From contig NZ_JAXOUF010000001.1 in NCBI RefSeq assembly GCF_034424805.1, forward strand, positions 310,001-374,000: 64,000 nucleotides of DNA. Reading direction: 5' to 3'. The notes below the pieces were generated by a model. That model was given only the letters and a program-made list of their open reading frames with translations. It was not told where the DNA came from and did no database searches. Position 1 is the first letter of the stretch. The number at the start of each line of letters is the position of its first letter. The DNA is from Labrys sedimenti. Its GTDB lineage: Bacteria > Pseudomonadota > Alphaproteobacteria > Rhizobiales > Labraceae. The translations under genes and the position numbers were made by a program. Below, in pieces: positions 8,815-17,831 of this stretch.

Positions 8815-10224
8815 ATGAACCTCTTCGGTCATCTGGTTTTGCGGCTCGCAGCCGCCATCGTTCTCTGCCTCGCCTGCGCCATCGGCTGGGTCTTGCACGA
8901 TACGCGCCATGCCACCGAAACGGAGACACGCGCCTCGGCCGAGCGGGTCTCCAAAGCGCTGGAAGCTCTCTATTGGCGCGAGCTGCTCTGGCGCGGCGGA
9001 CTTTCGCGCAACCTCATCCTGCCCTTGCCCGATTGGAACACCATCGTGACGATGAAGGTGATTTCGCCGGGCATATGCATAACCGTCACGCTCGGCCAGG
9101 AAGCGCCCCGGCGCCTGTGCAGCCAGCTCGAGACGATCGGCCGTCCCGCGCCGGCTTGGTTCGAAACGTCCTATGACTGGCTGTTCGGGCCCAACCAGGC
9201 CGTCGAGCATCCCCTCAGCGATCGCCAGCGTCAGGCCGGTACGATCGTGGCCGTGCCCGACCACGGTGCCGCCGTGCGGCTGGCCTGGGACCGGATCACC
9301 ATCGTGCTCAGCGTGGCGGGCCTGCTGGCGGTTGCCATCGGCGTGCTCGCCGGGCTTTTTATCGGCCAGTCCCTTCTGCCGGCGCGTGCCATCGTCGCCG
9401 GCCTGCGCCGCCTTGAACGCGGGGATTACGGCTATCGTCTGCCGGGCTACCGGACGGCGGAATTCGATCGCATCGCCGGCGCCTTGAACGATCTCACTTG
9501 CCGTTTGGCCGAGACCACGGCCCAGCGCGTCGCCCTCACCAACCGCCTGTTCCAGGTGCAGGAAGAGGAACGACGTACGCTGGCGCGCGATCTCCATGAC
9601 GAATTCGGCCAGTGTCTGGCGGCCGTCAATGCCCTTGCCGGCGCCATCGAATTGGAGGCCGAGGACCGGCCGGAGATTGCCAAGGACGCTCGATCCATCG
9701 CCGAAGTGACCCGGCGGATGAATGCGACCTTGCGCGGCACCCTGCAACGGTTGCGTTCGCAGGAACTCGAGGAACTGGGCCTGGAGGCCAGCCTGGCCCA
9801 ACTCGTGGCCGGCTGGAATGTCGGCAACACCACGCGCGCCCGATTCCACCTCGATATCGCCGGCAATCTCACCGGCCTTCCGCACGCCATCGCCCTCAGC
9901 ATCTATCGCATTGCACAGGAATGCCTGACCAATGCCGCGCGCCACGGCAAGCCGCGCGATATCCGCCTGTTCGTCAAGCGAACCGGACTGCAGGAGGGGG
10001 GCGCTGTCGAGCTCAGCGTCGAGGATGACGGTGGCGGCAATCCGCTACGGCTGACCATGGAGGCCGGGCATGGAATTCTCGGCATGCGGGAACGGGTAAC
10101 GGCACTGGGCGGAAGCCTTTCCATTGGCCAGGCGCGACACGGCGTTCGCATCGCTGCAATCATTCCGTTGCTTGCGGATCGCGCCAATCGGATGCGCGGC
10201 CCGGCCCAGCCTGTCCCGGCATGA
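8815..10224 (+). CDS. Sensor histidine kinase, NarL/UhpB class (HisKA_3)
   Basis: 469 residues from the ATG at 8815, which opens directly into a TM segment (about 5-27). A periplasmic region (about 28-160) contains two Cys (ISPGICITV and RRLCSQ) that could form a disulfide, then TM2 (about 167-190) and a HAMP-like linker. The phospho-acceptor is His261 in RDLHDEFGQ (HisKA_3). The ATPase domain shows RIAQECLTNAARHG, DDGGG and GHGILGMRERV. The layout recalls MoxY/FlhS-type kinases that sense one-carbon metabolism, but the stimulus here is unknown. It overlaps the response regulator by 4 bp. Confidence 0.9.
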   Translation: MNLFGHLVLRLAAAIVLCLACAIGWVLHDTRHATETETRASAERVSKALEALYWRELLWRGGLSRNLILPLPDWNTIVTMKVISPGICITVTLGQEAPRRLCSQLETIGRPAPAWFETSYDWLFGPNQAVEHPLSDRQRQAGTIVAVPDHGAAVRLAWDRITIVLSVAGLLAVAIGVLAGLFIGQSLLPARAIVAGLRRLERGDYGYRLPGYRTAEFDRIAGALNDLTCRLAETTAQRVALTNRLFQVQEEERRTLARDLHDEFGQCLAAVNALAGAIELEAEDRPEIAKDARSIAEVTRRMNATLRGTLQRLRSQELEELGLEASLAQLVAGWNVGNTTRARFHLDIAGNLTGLPHAIALSIYRIAQECLTNAARHGKPRDIRLFVKRTGLQEGGAVELSVEDDGGGNPLRLTMEAGHGILGMRERVTALGGSLSIGQARHGVRIAAIIPLLADRANRMRGPAQPVPA

Positions 10225-10853
10225 GCGATCTCAGCATCCTGCTGGTGGATGACCATCCCGTCGTCAGGGAGGGGTATCGGCGGCTGCTCGAAAAGGTGCC
10301 CGGCTATCGCGTGGTGGCCGAAGCCAGCGATGCCGTTTCGGCCTACGAGGCCTACCGGAAAGCCAAGCCTGACGTGGTGGTGATGGATCTTTCCCTGCCG
10401 GGCCTCAGCGGCATCGAAGCCTTGCGCCATATCCGCCAATGGGATCATGCTGCCCGGATTCTCATCTTTACCATGCACAGCGGGGCCGCTTTCGCCCTCA
10501 AGGCGTTCGAGGCGGGGGCCGCCGGCTATGTTACCAAGGGCAGCGATGCCGCCGAGCTCGTCAATTCCGTTGCCCTGGTGGCCAAGGGGGAACGGGCGAT
10601 GAGCAATGACGTGGCGCGCGAGATCGCGGCCGAACGTCTTACCCATGCCTCATCGCCGCTGGCCGAGCTCAGCCCGCGCGAGACCGAGATTCTGCGCCTG
10701 GTCGCATCGGGCTGGTCGGCCGAGGCGATCAGCACGTCCATGCATCTCAGCCTCAAGACGGTTCGCAATTACCATTACCAGATCAAGGCCAAGCTCGGTG
10801 CCCGCAACGATGCCCATCTCGTGTGGCTGGCCATCGATGCCAAGCTGGTCTGA
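10221..10853 (+). CDS. LuxR/NarL-family response regulator
   Basis: 210 residues. The receiver domain (1-120) has the acidic pocket D10/D11, phospho-acceptor D56 (VVMDLSLPG) and K106. A LuxR-type helix-turn-helix follows (about 145-205: LSPRETEILRLVASG, then SLKTVRNYHYQIKAKLG). The ATGA overlap with the kinase gene makes the pair a single two-component unit. Targets are not evident; the divergent TolQ-like operon is one candidate by position only. Confidence 0.93.
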   Translation: MSDLSILLVDDHPVVREGYRRLLEKVPGYRVVAEASDAVSAYEAYRKAKPDVVVMDLSLPGLSGIEALRHIRQWDHAARILIFTMHSGAAFALKAFEAGAAGYVTKGSDAAELVNSVALVAKGERAMSNDVAREIAAERLTHASSPLAELSPRETEILRLVASGWSAEAISTSMHLSLKTVRNYHYQIKAKLGARNDAHLVWLAIDAKLV

Positions 10854-11027
10854 TTGAAGTCCCGGACCAAAACAGCCAGGATTGGCGGTGCTCATGCGCT
10901 CGGCACGGCAGCTTGGCATCGCCGAGACGGGTGATGCCTCTTCCGGCGCCACCGTGTCGATGTTCAAAGCCACGGCATCAACGCCGCCGTCACGTCGCGG
11001 TCATGGGCTGCGAGGCGACGCTGACCG

Positions 11028-11852
11028 CTACAATTCGAGAGGGGCTTCCTGCGCGTCCGCGACGGCGACACGGGTTTCCACACCGCTTCGGTGCACCCTG
11101 TCGCGAAAGGCGGCGGGAATGTCGTCGCTGACCAGGATGTCGATATCCTCGAGAGAGCCAAGCCTGACCAGCGCACGCTTGCCGAATTTCGTGCTGTCCA
11201 CGGCCAGGATGGTGCGCTCGGTCTGTGCCAGGGCGGCGGTGACGGCCGAGACCTCCGCAAGGTCGTCGTCGCAGATGTCTCCAGCCTGGTCGATGCCACT
11301 GACCGAAATCACGGCAAAGTCGAACTTGAATCGGCGGATGTAGTCGGCTGTATCCTCGCGGAAGACACCACCATCCACTGGTCGCACGAAGCCGCCGGGG
11401 ATCGCCAGGGCGAAATTTGAATTCTCGCTGAAGATGGTGGCCACCCGCAGGCTGTAGGTGACGATCCGCAGGTCTCGCCGCTGCAGCAGCGCGTAGGCGA
11501 TCGCTTCACAGGTCGTTCCGGTGTCCATGAAGACAGCCGCCCCGTCCGGAATGACCTGGGCAACGAGAGCGGCCACCCGGGCCTTCTGCGAGGCGTTTTC
11601 GATGCGACGCTGGCGGCGGGTGATGGCATCCACCGGTGTGGCGATCGTGGCGCCGCCGTGCAGGCGACGCACTTGGCCAGTGGCTTCCAGTGCGACGATA
11701 TCCCGGCGGGCGGTCTGCGTCGTCACGGCAAAACGTTCGGCAATTTCCTCGATCGAGAGGTAGTGGCTGCGCTCGAGCAGCCGCAGCAATTCGGCCTGCC
11801 GATTCGATTTCTTGGTGCCGTCGCCGAGCCCATAGTCGTCGAGTTGCGTCAT
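11028..11852 (-). CDS. DeoR-family transcriptional regulator
   Basis: 274 residues from the ATG at 11852; an upstream in-frame ATG at 11891 is possible. The N-terminal DeoR helix-turn-helix reads RQAELLRLLERSHYLSIEE with the recognition helix TTQTARRDIVALE and the hallmark RRLHGGA. The C-terminal DeoRC sensor domain (about 75-240) has the DTGTTCEAIA sugar-phosphate site and DSTKFGK. Members sense phosphorylated sugars. It is divergent from the large EEP-autotransporter gene, and the gap holds repeated operator-like elements, so it may control that gene and itself. Confidence 0.88.
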   Translation of the reverse strand: MTQLDDYGLGDGTKKSNRQAELLRLLERSHYLSIEEIAERFAVTTQTARRDIVALEATGQVRRLHGGATIATPVDAITRRQRRIENASQKARVAALVAQVIPDGAAVFMDTGTTCEAIAYALLQRRDLRIVTYSLRVATIFSENSNFALAIPGGFVRPVDGGVFREDTADYIRRFKFDFAVISVSGIDQAGDICDDDLAEVSAVTAALAQTERTILAVDSTKFGKRALVRLGSLEDIDILVSDDIPAAFRDRVHRSGVETRVAVADAQEAPLEL

Positions 11853-12006
11853 CTCGCCTGCTTCGTTTCGCCCCGGGTGGCCAATGTCCATCCCCGCGGA
11901 AATGTTTCAAGGAAAATGTCGCCCGGTATGCCGTGGCCTCCAACTCGTGCAATGCGATGTCGTGGAGCCGCGTTACCATCATCGCCGACGATCGGTCGGA
12001 TCAGAA

Positions 12007-12240
12007 TGTAATTAAAACAACATTTTGTTGCCCTCGTATTTTAGACCTGCATTCAGCGAAAGCCCAGCCGAACATAGAATTTTCGTGCCTATTTTCCAAT
12101 TTTCAACCATTCATGGGGCTCTTGCTCCGGGGCGATGGCTGCCAAGAGGGCACCGGCGTGCCGTGTGTCTGATAAATTGTAATAAAGGTGACATTTGCCT
12201 GTGCGACCACGGACAATGTGGGTGGCAAAATGTTACTTTG
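12007..12240. promoter_or_regulatory. Repeated operator-like elements between deoR-type gene and the autotransporter gene
   Basis: Within an AT-richer gap, three related elements occur. One is at 12007-12030, containing the palindrome CAACATTTTGTTG (12018-12030). A second is AAAGGTGACATTTGCC at 12184-12199. A third, inverted, copy is at 12224-12239 (read on the minus strand AAAGTAACATTTTGCC). Elements 1 and 2 also share a preceding TGTAAT. Spacing and location fit binding sites for the adjacent DeoR regulator, which is inference. Confidence 0.45.
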
Positions 12241-12310
12241 ATCGGGCTGGATGCTCTCGGCGGATCCTGGTCATGGCCACCCCCTGATCGATTTAATTGG
12301 GGGTAGTCCA

Positions 12311-15300
12311 ATGGCTATTGGGGATGGTCGTCGCGAATGGCGGTTCAGGCTTTTCGGCATCGGTGCGCATTTGTTGTCCGGGGTGGCGCTGTGCGCCTTG
12401 GCGTCGACGCCGAGCCTAGCGCAGGATGACGGCACATTGCGGATCATGACTTTGAACATCTGGAATCAGTTCAAGCAAAATCCTGAAATCGTAGCCGACT
12501 TCATGACAAGGATGAATTTCGACATCCTTGGCATGCAGGAAGTCAACGGCAGCAAATATGTTTCCGATATTCCGAGTTTTCTCGAAAAGGCGGGATTGGG
12601 CACCTATGGGAAGGTCCAGATCGGGGATGTCGGCATTATATCCCGGCTGCCGGGAAGCTTTGGCACCTACGTCTTGCCTGGCATTTCCACGCAGGGGCGC
12701 AATATCAGCTACACCATAGCGGACCAGCAGGGCGGGCGGCCGGAGACGGTGGTCGGTACCGTCCATCTCGACTATGCCGACGGCTCGCAGGGACGCGTCA
12801 AGGAGGCCCAGGCTCTCAACGAGTGGGCGAAGACGTCTTCGCGTCCTGTCATCCTCCTGGGCGATTTCAATGCAGGCGACGTCGCCGAACGCGGCCTGAT
12901 GAGCGCTGCGCAGCAGTCCTATTTCTATGCAGGCTATGTCGTCGGTTCCTACGGCGACAATGCACTCTATAAGAAGCTGAGGGATGAATATCTGGGCGCG
13001 GACCAACTCGCCGAGGCTCAGGCTTATTTCGACGACATGCGCTCCGGCGGCAAAGGCAAGGAAAAATATCGCAGCGTCATCCAGGCCTATTTCGACGCCA
13101 ACCGGAGCAAATATCCCGGCATCACCAACATCGGCCAGATGAGCTGGCGGCAATGGGAAGAGATCATCGCGCTCGATGCCCAGGCCAAGGGCATCACCTT
13201 CAAGGATGAAACCAATCCGGTCGCCGACAACCAGCCGGTGACGATGAACGTCCTCAAGAAGCAATATATGCTGCTGCAGACGGAAGCCGAGCGGGAGCCT
13301 TTCAAGCCGCATGACCTCAACGACGGTAGCTCGACTTGGCCCTCGGCTGGGGAGGACGACACCAACACATGGCCGAGCTGGGATCGCACCAAGATCGATC
13401 ACTTCCTGGCCTCACGCCCATTCGGCAAATGGTATGTGCTCGCCGATGACCCGAATGATCCCCATTCCGGTGTCATCAAGGATGTGTATGTGACCAAGCC
13501 CGACGGCACGAAAGCGCCGATATCGGATCACGAACCGGTCGCGCATGAGATCAAGTGGATCGGCCCGGCGCTTCAGACCTATACTGAGACCGCCGGTGGC
13601 GCACAGTCCGACAGGACTCGCCTGGTCTGGGGCGAGGAGGCGAATACCTTCGACAAGGATGGCAAGGCGTTCTTCCTCACCCGTAACAACATGCGCAGGG
13701 ACGTCTATCTCGGCCAGATCTCCGATGCGAACGGCAATCCGATTCTCGCCGGCCTGACGGAGGAGGAGAAGAAGACCCTGCTCGATTGCGCGAGCAAGGA
13801 TCCGCGCTTCCAGCAGGAGATCCGCGATTATTGCATCGACGACCACTCCTTCATCGGGGAGACCCTGGTCAAGGACAAGGGCGTGCTGATCGTCGAGGAG
13901 GATGCGGCGCTCGGCACTTCGCAGGCCAAGTTGCGCCTGGCCGACGGTACGCTGCGCATTATCGGCAACGACATGCACGGCCTCGATCGCGCCCTGGTGC
14001 TGGAGGGTGCCGGCGGCTCGCTCGACGTTGCCAGCGCCGGTAATGCCGTGACGCTCGGCCAGACGATCACCGGCGAGGGCGGGCTCACCAAGCTCGGGGC
14101 AGGGGGGCTGCGCCTCACCGGAACGGGCACCTATGCAGGGGGCTCCCTGGTGAAGCAGGGCACGCTGCTGGTCGATGGTTCGCTGACCTCGGCCGTGACG
14201 GTCGACCAGGGCGCGGCGCTCGGCGGCAGCGGCGTGATCGGCGGCCTGAATGCCAAGTCGGGCAGTCTGGTTACCCCGACCGGTGCCGGCGTACTGACGG
14301 TGAAGGGTGATGCCCGTTTCAGCAAGGGCAGCTACTATCAGGTGGATGTCGGCGCGGGCGACCGGGCCGACAAGATTGCGGTGACCGGCAAGGCGGCGCT
14401 GGATGGCGGTACCGTGCTGATCGGCGCCCAGGGCGGCAATGGCCTTCTTAGCAAGGAGCAGTTGCTGGGGCTCTATGGCAAGCAATACACCATCCTGACC
14501 GCCGAAGGCGGCATCAGCGGGCGCTTCGAGGGCGCTCTGCCCGACTATACCTTCCTCGGGGCGCAGTTCGGCTACGATCCCACTGAGGTGACGATGACCA
14601 TCGGCCGCAACGGCCGCAGTTTCGCGAGTGTCGGGCAGACGGCCAATCAGCGGGCCGCGGCGACGGGTCTGGAATCGCTCGGACGAGGAAATGCCCTTTT
14701 CGATGATTTCCTGGTGGCCACTGCCGGCGCCGATCTCGCCGGACACCTGGCTTCACTGTCGGGCGAGGTCAATGTTTCGGCACGGACGGCCCTGATCGAG
14801 GGGGGCAGCCAGCTGAGCGCCATGGCGAGCGATCGCCTGCGTTCGGCTTTCGAGACGACGGCGGCTGCCGGCCTACCGACGACGGGGAGCGGAGCGGCTT
14901 CCGCCATGCCCATGCAGTTCGCCTCGCTCGGTGGCTCGAATGGGTCTGCGGTTTCGGCTTCGACGGCAACGCTTCCTGAGGCGGATGGACTTTCCGTCTG
15001 GGGGCAGGGTTTCGGTTCCTGGGGGCGTTCGGGCAGCACCGGCAATGCCGCCGGCATGACGCGTAACAGCGGCGGTTTCCTGGTAGGCGCCGATGCGCCC
15101 GTGGCGCTCGGCGAGACCGATGTGCGGCTCGGTGCGCTTGCCGGCTATAGCCGAACCAGCTTCAGCACTCGGGGACTGGGCAGCGGCGACAGCGACAATT
15201 ACCATCTCGGCCTCTATGCCGGCACGATGGTGGGTCAGTTCGCCCTGCGGGCCGGCGCCTTCTACACCTGGCACGACATTTCCACCAGCCGCGTCGCGGG

Positions 15301-15805
15301 AGGGCAGGGCATCAGCGCCGACTACCAGGCCGGTACGGCCCAGGTCTTCGGCGAGGCCGGCTACAATCTGCGCTTCGGCGCCTTCGGTTTCGAGCCCTTC
15401 GCCAACCTCGCTTTCCTCGACCTGCGGAATGATGGATTCCATGAGCGCGGCGGCAACGCGGCGCTTGCGGCTTCGTCCTCCACCACGGACGTGACCTTCG
15501 GCACGGTGGGGCTACGGGCTTCCACCGACTTCGAACTCGCCAGCCTGACGGCGCGCCTCAACGCCACGCTCGGCTGGCGCCACGCCTTCGGCGATACCAC
15601 GCCGGTCGGAAAATTCGCTTTCGATGGTGGAACGCCGTTCGGCGTCGAAGGCGTTCCGATCGCCGAGGACGCTCTGGTTGCAAAGGCAGGACTCGATCTC
15701 GCCCTCACCCAGTCCGCGACACTGAGCGTGGCCTATGGCGGCCAGTTCGCCCGCAGGGGTAGCTTCGACCAGAACGTATCGGGCAAGTTCAACTGGCGGT
15801 TCTGA
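12311..15805 (+). CDS. Autotransporter with endonuclease/exonuclease/phosphatase (EEP) passenger
   Basis: 1164 residues from the ATG at 12311, with a signal peptide ending near ASTPSLAQ (38). Passenger residues ~40-420 form an EEP (DNase I-like) domain: MTLNIWN (Asn49), MQEV (Glu77), GDFN (Asp185, Asn187) and the catalytic SDHEP (Asp406, His407). Families with this fold hydrolyse phosphodiesters in DNA, phospholipids or inositol phosphates. Next come an insert with Lys/Glu-rich helices, autotransporter-associated beta-strand repeats (about 580-640, GGLTKLGAGGL) and a C-terminal beta-barrel (about 880-1164) ending in Phe, as outer-membrane proteins do. So a metal-dependent phosphodiesterase/nuclease is displayed on or released from the cell surface. 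Substrate is unknown. Confidence 0.9.
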   Translation: MAIGDGRREWRFRLFGIGAHLLSGVALCALASTPSLAQDDGTLRIMTLNIWNQFKQNPEIVADFMTRMNFDILGMQEVNGSKYVSDIPSFLEKAGLGTYGKVQIGDVGIISRLPGSFGTYVLPGISTQGRNISYTIADQQGGRPETVVGTVHLDYADGSQGRVKEAQALNEWAKTSSRPVILLGDFNAGDVAERGLMSAAQQSYFYAGYVVGSYGDNALYKKLRDEYLGADQLAEAQAYFDDMRSGGKGKEKYRSVIQAYFDANRSKYPGITNIGQMSWRQWEEIIALDAQAKGITFKDETNPVADNQPVTMNVLKKQYMLLQTEAEREPFKPHDLNDGSSTWPSAGEDDTNTWPSWDRTKIDHFLASRPFGKWYVLADDPNDPHSGVIKDVYVTKPDGTKAPISDHEPVAHEIKWIGPALQTYTETAGGAQSDRTRLVWGEEANTFDKDGKAFFLTRNNMRRDVYLGQISDANGNPILAGLTEEEKKTLLDCASKDPRFQQEIRDYCIDDHSFIGETLVKDKGVLIVEEDAALGTSQAKLRLADGTLRIIGNDMHGLDRALVLEGAGGSLDVASAGNAVTLGQTITGEGGLTKLGAGGLRLTGTGTYAGGSLVKQGTLLVDGSLTSAVTVDQGAALGGSGVIGGLNAKSGSLVTPTGAGVLTVKGDARFSKGSYYQVDVGAGDRADKIAVTGKAALDGGTVLIGAQGGNGLLSKEQLLGLYGKQYTILTAEGGISGRFEGALPDYTFLGAQFGYDPTEVTMTIGRNGRSFASVGQTANQRAAATGLESLGRGNALFDDFLVATAGADLAGHLASLSGEVNVSARTALIEGGSQLSAMASDRLRSAFETTAAAGLPTTGSGAASAMPMQFASLGGSNGSAVSASTATLPEADGLSVWGQGFGSWGRSGSTGNAAGMTRNSGGFLVGADAPVALGETDVRLGALAGYSRTSFSTRGLGSGDSDNYHLGLYAGTMVGQFALRAGAFYTWHDISTSRVAGGQGISADYQAGTAQVFGEAGYNLRFGAFGFEPFANLAFLDLRNDGFHERGGNAALAASSSTTDVTFGTVGLRASTDFELASLTARLNATLGWRHAFGDTTPVGKFAFDGGTPFGVEGVPIAEDALVAKAGLDLALTQSATLSVAYGGQFARRGSFDQNVSGKFNWRF

Positions 15806-15973
15806 TCGGCAAGACTCATGCGGCGTCATTGCCACAAGCGGCATTTTTGGTGGACGGGTCCGCAAACCGGTCTGAAAGCGCATTGCTTGCAGGCGGGTCT
15901 GAGGACTCGTCCCACCGCAGATAGCGTCGAAGTCGATAGGTCAATCTTTTCACGACTGGTTATGAGACATTCG

Positions 15974-16020
15974 CCGCCGGATATCGTGCATCGATATCCG
16001 GCGGTTTCATTGTGTCATTT
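15974..16020 (+). terminator. Terminator of the autotransporter gene
   Basis: A perfect 13-bp stem, CCGCCGGATATCG (15974-15986) with CGATATCCGGCGG (15992-16004), has a 5-nt loop and is followed by TTTCATTGTGTCATTT. Confidence 0.8.
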
Positions 16021-16054
16021 CGGAAGGTTGGTGCCCGTATTTGGATCATATAAT

Positions 16055-16066
16055 TCAATCGATTGA
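16055..16066. promoter_or_regulatory. Palindromic operator candidate of the TetR/CecR-type gene
   Basis: Perfect 12-bp palindrome TCAATCGATTGA, 20 bp upstream of the chosen start codon. TetR repressors usually bind such palindromes over their own promoter. Confidence 0.5.
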
Positions 16067-16086
16067 CTGAAGTGGAGATTTCGTCT

Positions 16087-16797
16087 ATGGGTTGCATCAT
16101 GGCCAAGAAACAATCCTCCCCTCCGGCCTCGAACGGCCGCGGCGATGCCACCCACAAGAAGCTGCTCGATGCCTCGATCGGCGTTTTCGGCCGCTATGGC
16201 TTCGACGGTGCTTCTACCCGCATGCTGGCGGATGCCGCCGGCGTCAATCTGCAGGCGATCACCTATTATTTCGGCTCCAAGGAGGGGCTGTATCTCGCTA
16301 CCGCCGACCATATCGCCGGCCTGATTTCGTCCCATGTCGGCGGGCTGCGCGGACGTGTCCGGGCCCGCCTTGCCGAAGCAGCGAGCGGAGGCGGGGCAAT
16401 CGACCGGCAAGAGGCCCAGGCCTTCCTGACCGAGCTGACGCAGACCATGGCGACCCTGTTCATCGGGCCGATATCCGAGCCGCTGGCACGCTTCCTCATC
16501 CGCGAGCAGATGGAACCGACGGAAGCTTTCGAGCGTATCTTTTCTCAGGTGATGAAGCCCATGCTCGCGGCGGCAACCATGCTGGTGGGCATCATGCTCG
16601 GCGAGGATGGGGCTTCCCGCCATGTCAGGCTGCGTACCCTTTCTCTGCTCGGCAGCCTGATGGTCTTCCGCGTCGCGCATGCGGCCGTGAAGCGCCATCT
16701 CGCCTGGGACACTATCGGTGCCGACGAGGTGGAAACCGTGCGGCGCCATGCGGGCGAACTCGTCGCCGCGCTGGCCGCGGAAGGAGGCCGCTCATGA
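16087..16797 (+). CDS. TetR-family regulator, CecR (YbiH)-like
   Basis: 236 residues from the ATG at 16087, nine bases after GGAG; another ATG lies at 16099. The TetR helix-turn-helix (about 22-68) contains STRMLADAAGVNLQAITYYFGSK split over helices 2-3. The C-terminal half matches the CecR-type ligand domain (LARFLIREQMEPT). In E. coli CecR regulates the ybhGFSR exporter, and here the next four genes are homologues of exactly that exporter. The stop overlaps the start of the membrane-fusion gene (ATGA). Confidence 0.88.
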   Translation: MGCIMAKKQSSPPASNGRGDATHKKLLDASIGVFGRYGFDGASTRMLADAAGVNLQAITYYFGSKEGLYLATADHIAGLISSHVGGLRGRVRARLAEAASGGGAIDRQEAQAFLTELTQTMATLFIGPISEPLARFLIREQMEPTEAFERIFSQVMKPMLAAATMLVGIMLGEDGASRHVRLRTLSLLGSLMVFRVAHAAVKRHLAWDTIGADEVETVRRHAGELVAALAAEGGRS

Positions 16798-17819
16798 AGA
16801 AGGCCGCCATTCCCATTGTCTTGTTGGCGATCGCCGGCGGTGGGCTTGCCGCCTGGTGGTTCGATCTACCCCAGCGCATGGGCTGGGTCGAGCGTGCCGG
16901 GAAGGAATTGGTGCTCTATGGCAATGTCGACATCCGGCAGGTGCAGCTCGGTTTTCGCGTCAGCGGCAGGCTTGCCGAGACGCTGGTGGACGAGGGGGAC
17001 AGCGTGAAGGCCGGCGATACGCTCGCCCGCCTGGATGCCAGGCCGTATCAGGACCTGGTCGAGGTGGCGCAGGCCCAGGCAGCAAGCCAGCGCGCCACAC
17101 TCGCCAAGCTGGAAGCCGGGCCGCGCGCCGCCGAGATCGCGCAGGCCAAGGCCGTCCTCGCCGAACGCCAGGCCGATCTCATCAATGCCGAACAGAGCTA
17201 CACCCGTTCCTTCCAGCTTCGGCCGAGCGGCACCGTCTCCCAGGGCGGGCTCGACCAGGCGGTCGCTGCCCGCGACGCGGCGCGGGCCCGGGTCAACGCG
17301 GCCAGGGAAGCCCTGACCTTGCTGGAGCAGGGCACGCGCTCGGAGGACATCGCCGCCGCCAAGGCCAGCCTGGAGGCGGCCGAGGCCACTCTCGCTTCGG
17401 CCCGGACGACCGTTGGCGATGCCACCCTTGTCGCTCCGGCCGATGGTGTCATCCTTTCGCGCGTCCACGAGAAGGGCGCGATCCTTGCCCCCAACGACAT
17501 CGCTTTTGTGCTGTCGCTCACCAAGCCAGTCTGGGTCCGGGCCTTCATCGCTGAAACCGATCTTGGACGCGTCCATACCGGCACGATGGTGGAGGTGCGC
17601 TCGGATACCGATCCGGCCAAGCGCTACAAGGGCCGCGTCGGCTTCATCTCGCCGGTGGCCGAGTTCACGCCGAAGACGGTGGAGACGCCGGAACTGCGCA
17701 CCGATCTGGTCTATCGCCTGCGCATCGTGGTCGACGAGCCCGACAGCGCGCTCCTGCAGGGCATGCCGGTGACGGTGCGCCTGTCCGATGGAGCAGCGGT
17801 GGATGGCGGCAAGCCCTGA
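16794..17819 (+). CDS. HlyD-family periplasmic adaptor (YbhG-like)
   Basis: 341 residues. A signal anchor (about 5-23) precedes the first half of a biotinyl-lipoyl domain (GFRVSGRLAETLVDEGDSV), a long coiled-coil hairpin (about 80-200, rich in Ala/Glu/Arg heptads), the second lipoyl half (LVAPADGVILSRVHEKG) and a beta-barrel domain. It should bridge the inner-membrane ABC-2 exporter encoded downstream to an outer-membrane channel of TolC type, which is not in this window. Gene order regulator-G-F-S-R is that of the E. coli ybh cluster. Confidence 0.9.
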   Translation: MKKAAIPIVLLAIAGGGLAAWWFDLPQRMGWVERAGKELVLYGNVDIRQVQLGFRVSGRLAETLVDEGDSVKAGDTLARLDARPYQDLVEVAQAQAASQRATLAKLEAGPRAAEIAQAKAVLAERQADLINAEQSYTRSFQLRPSGTVSQGGLDQAVAARDAARARVNAAREALTLLEQGTRSEDIAAAKASLEAAEATLASARTTVGDATLVAPADGVILSRVHEKGAILAPNDIAFVLSLTKPVWVRAFIAETDLGRVHTGTMVEVRSDTDPAKRYKGRVGFISPVAEFTPKTVETPELRTDLVYRLRIVVDEPDSALLQGMPVTVRLSDGAAVDGGKP

Positions 17820-17831
17820 AAGGCAACGCGC

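Noticed and set aside
13412..14746. A 444-codon minus-strand frame inside the autotransporter gene
   Set aside because: Shadow of a real gene with strong domain evidence.
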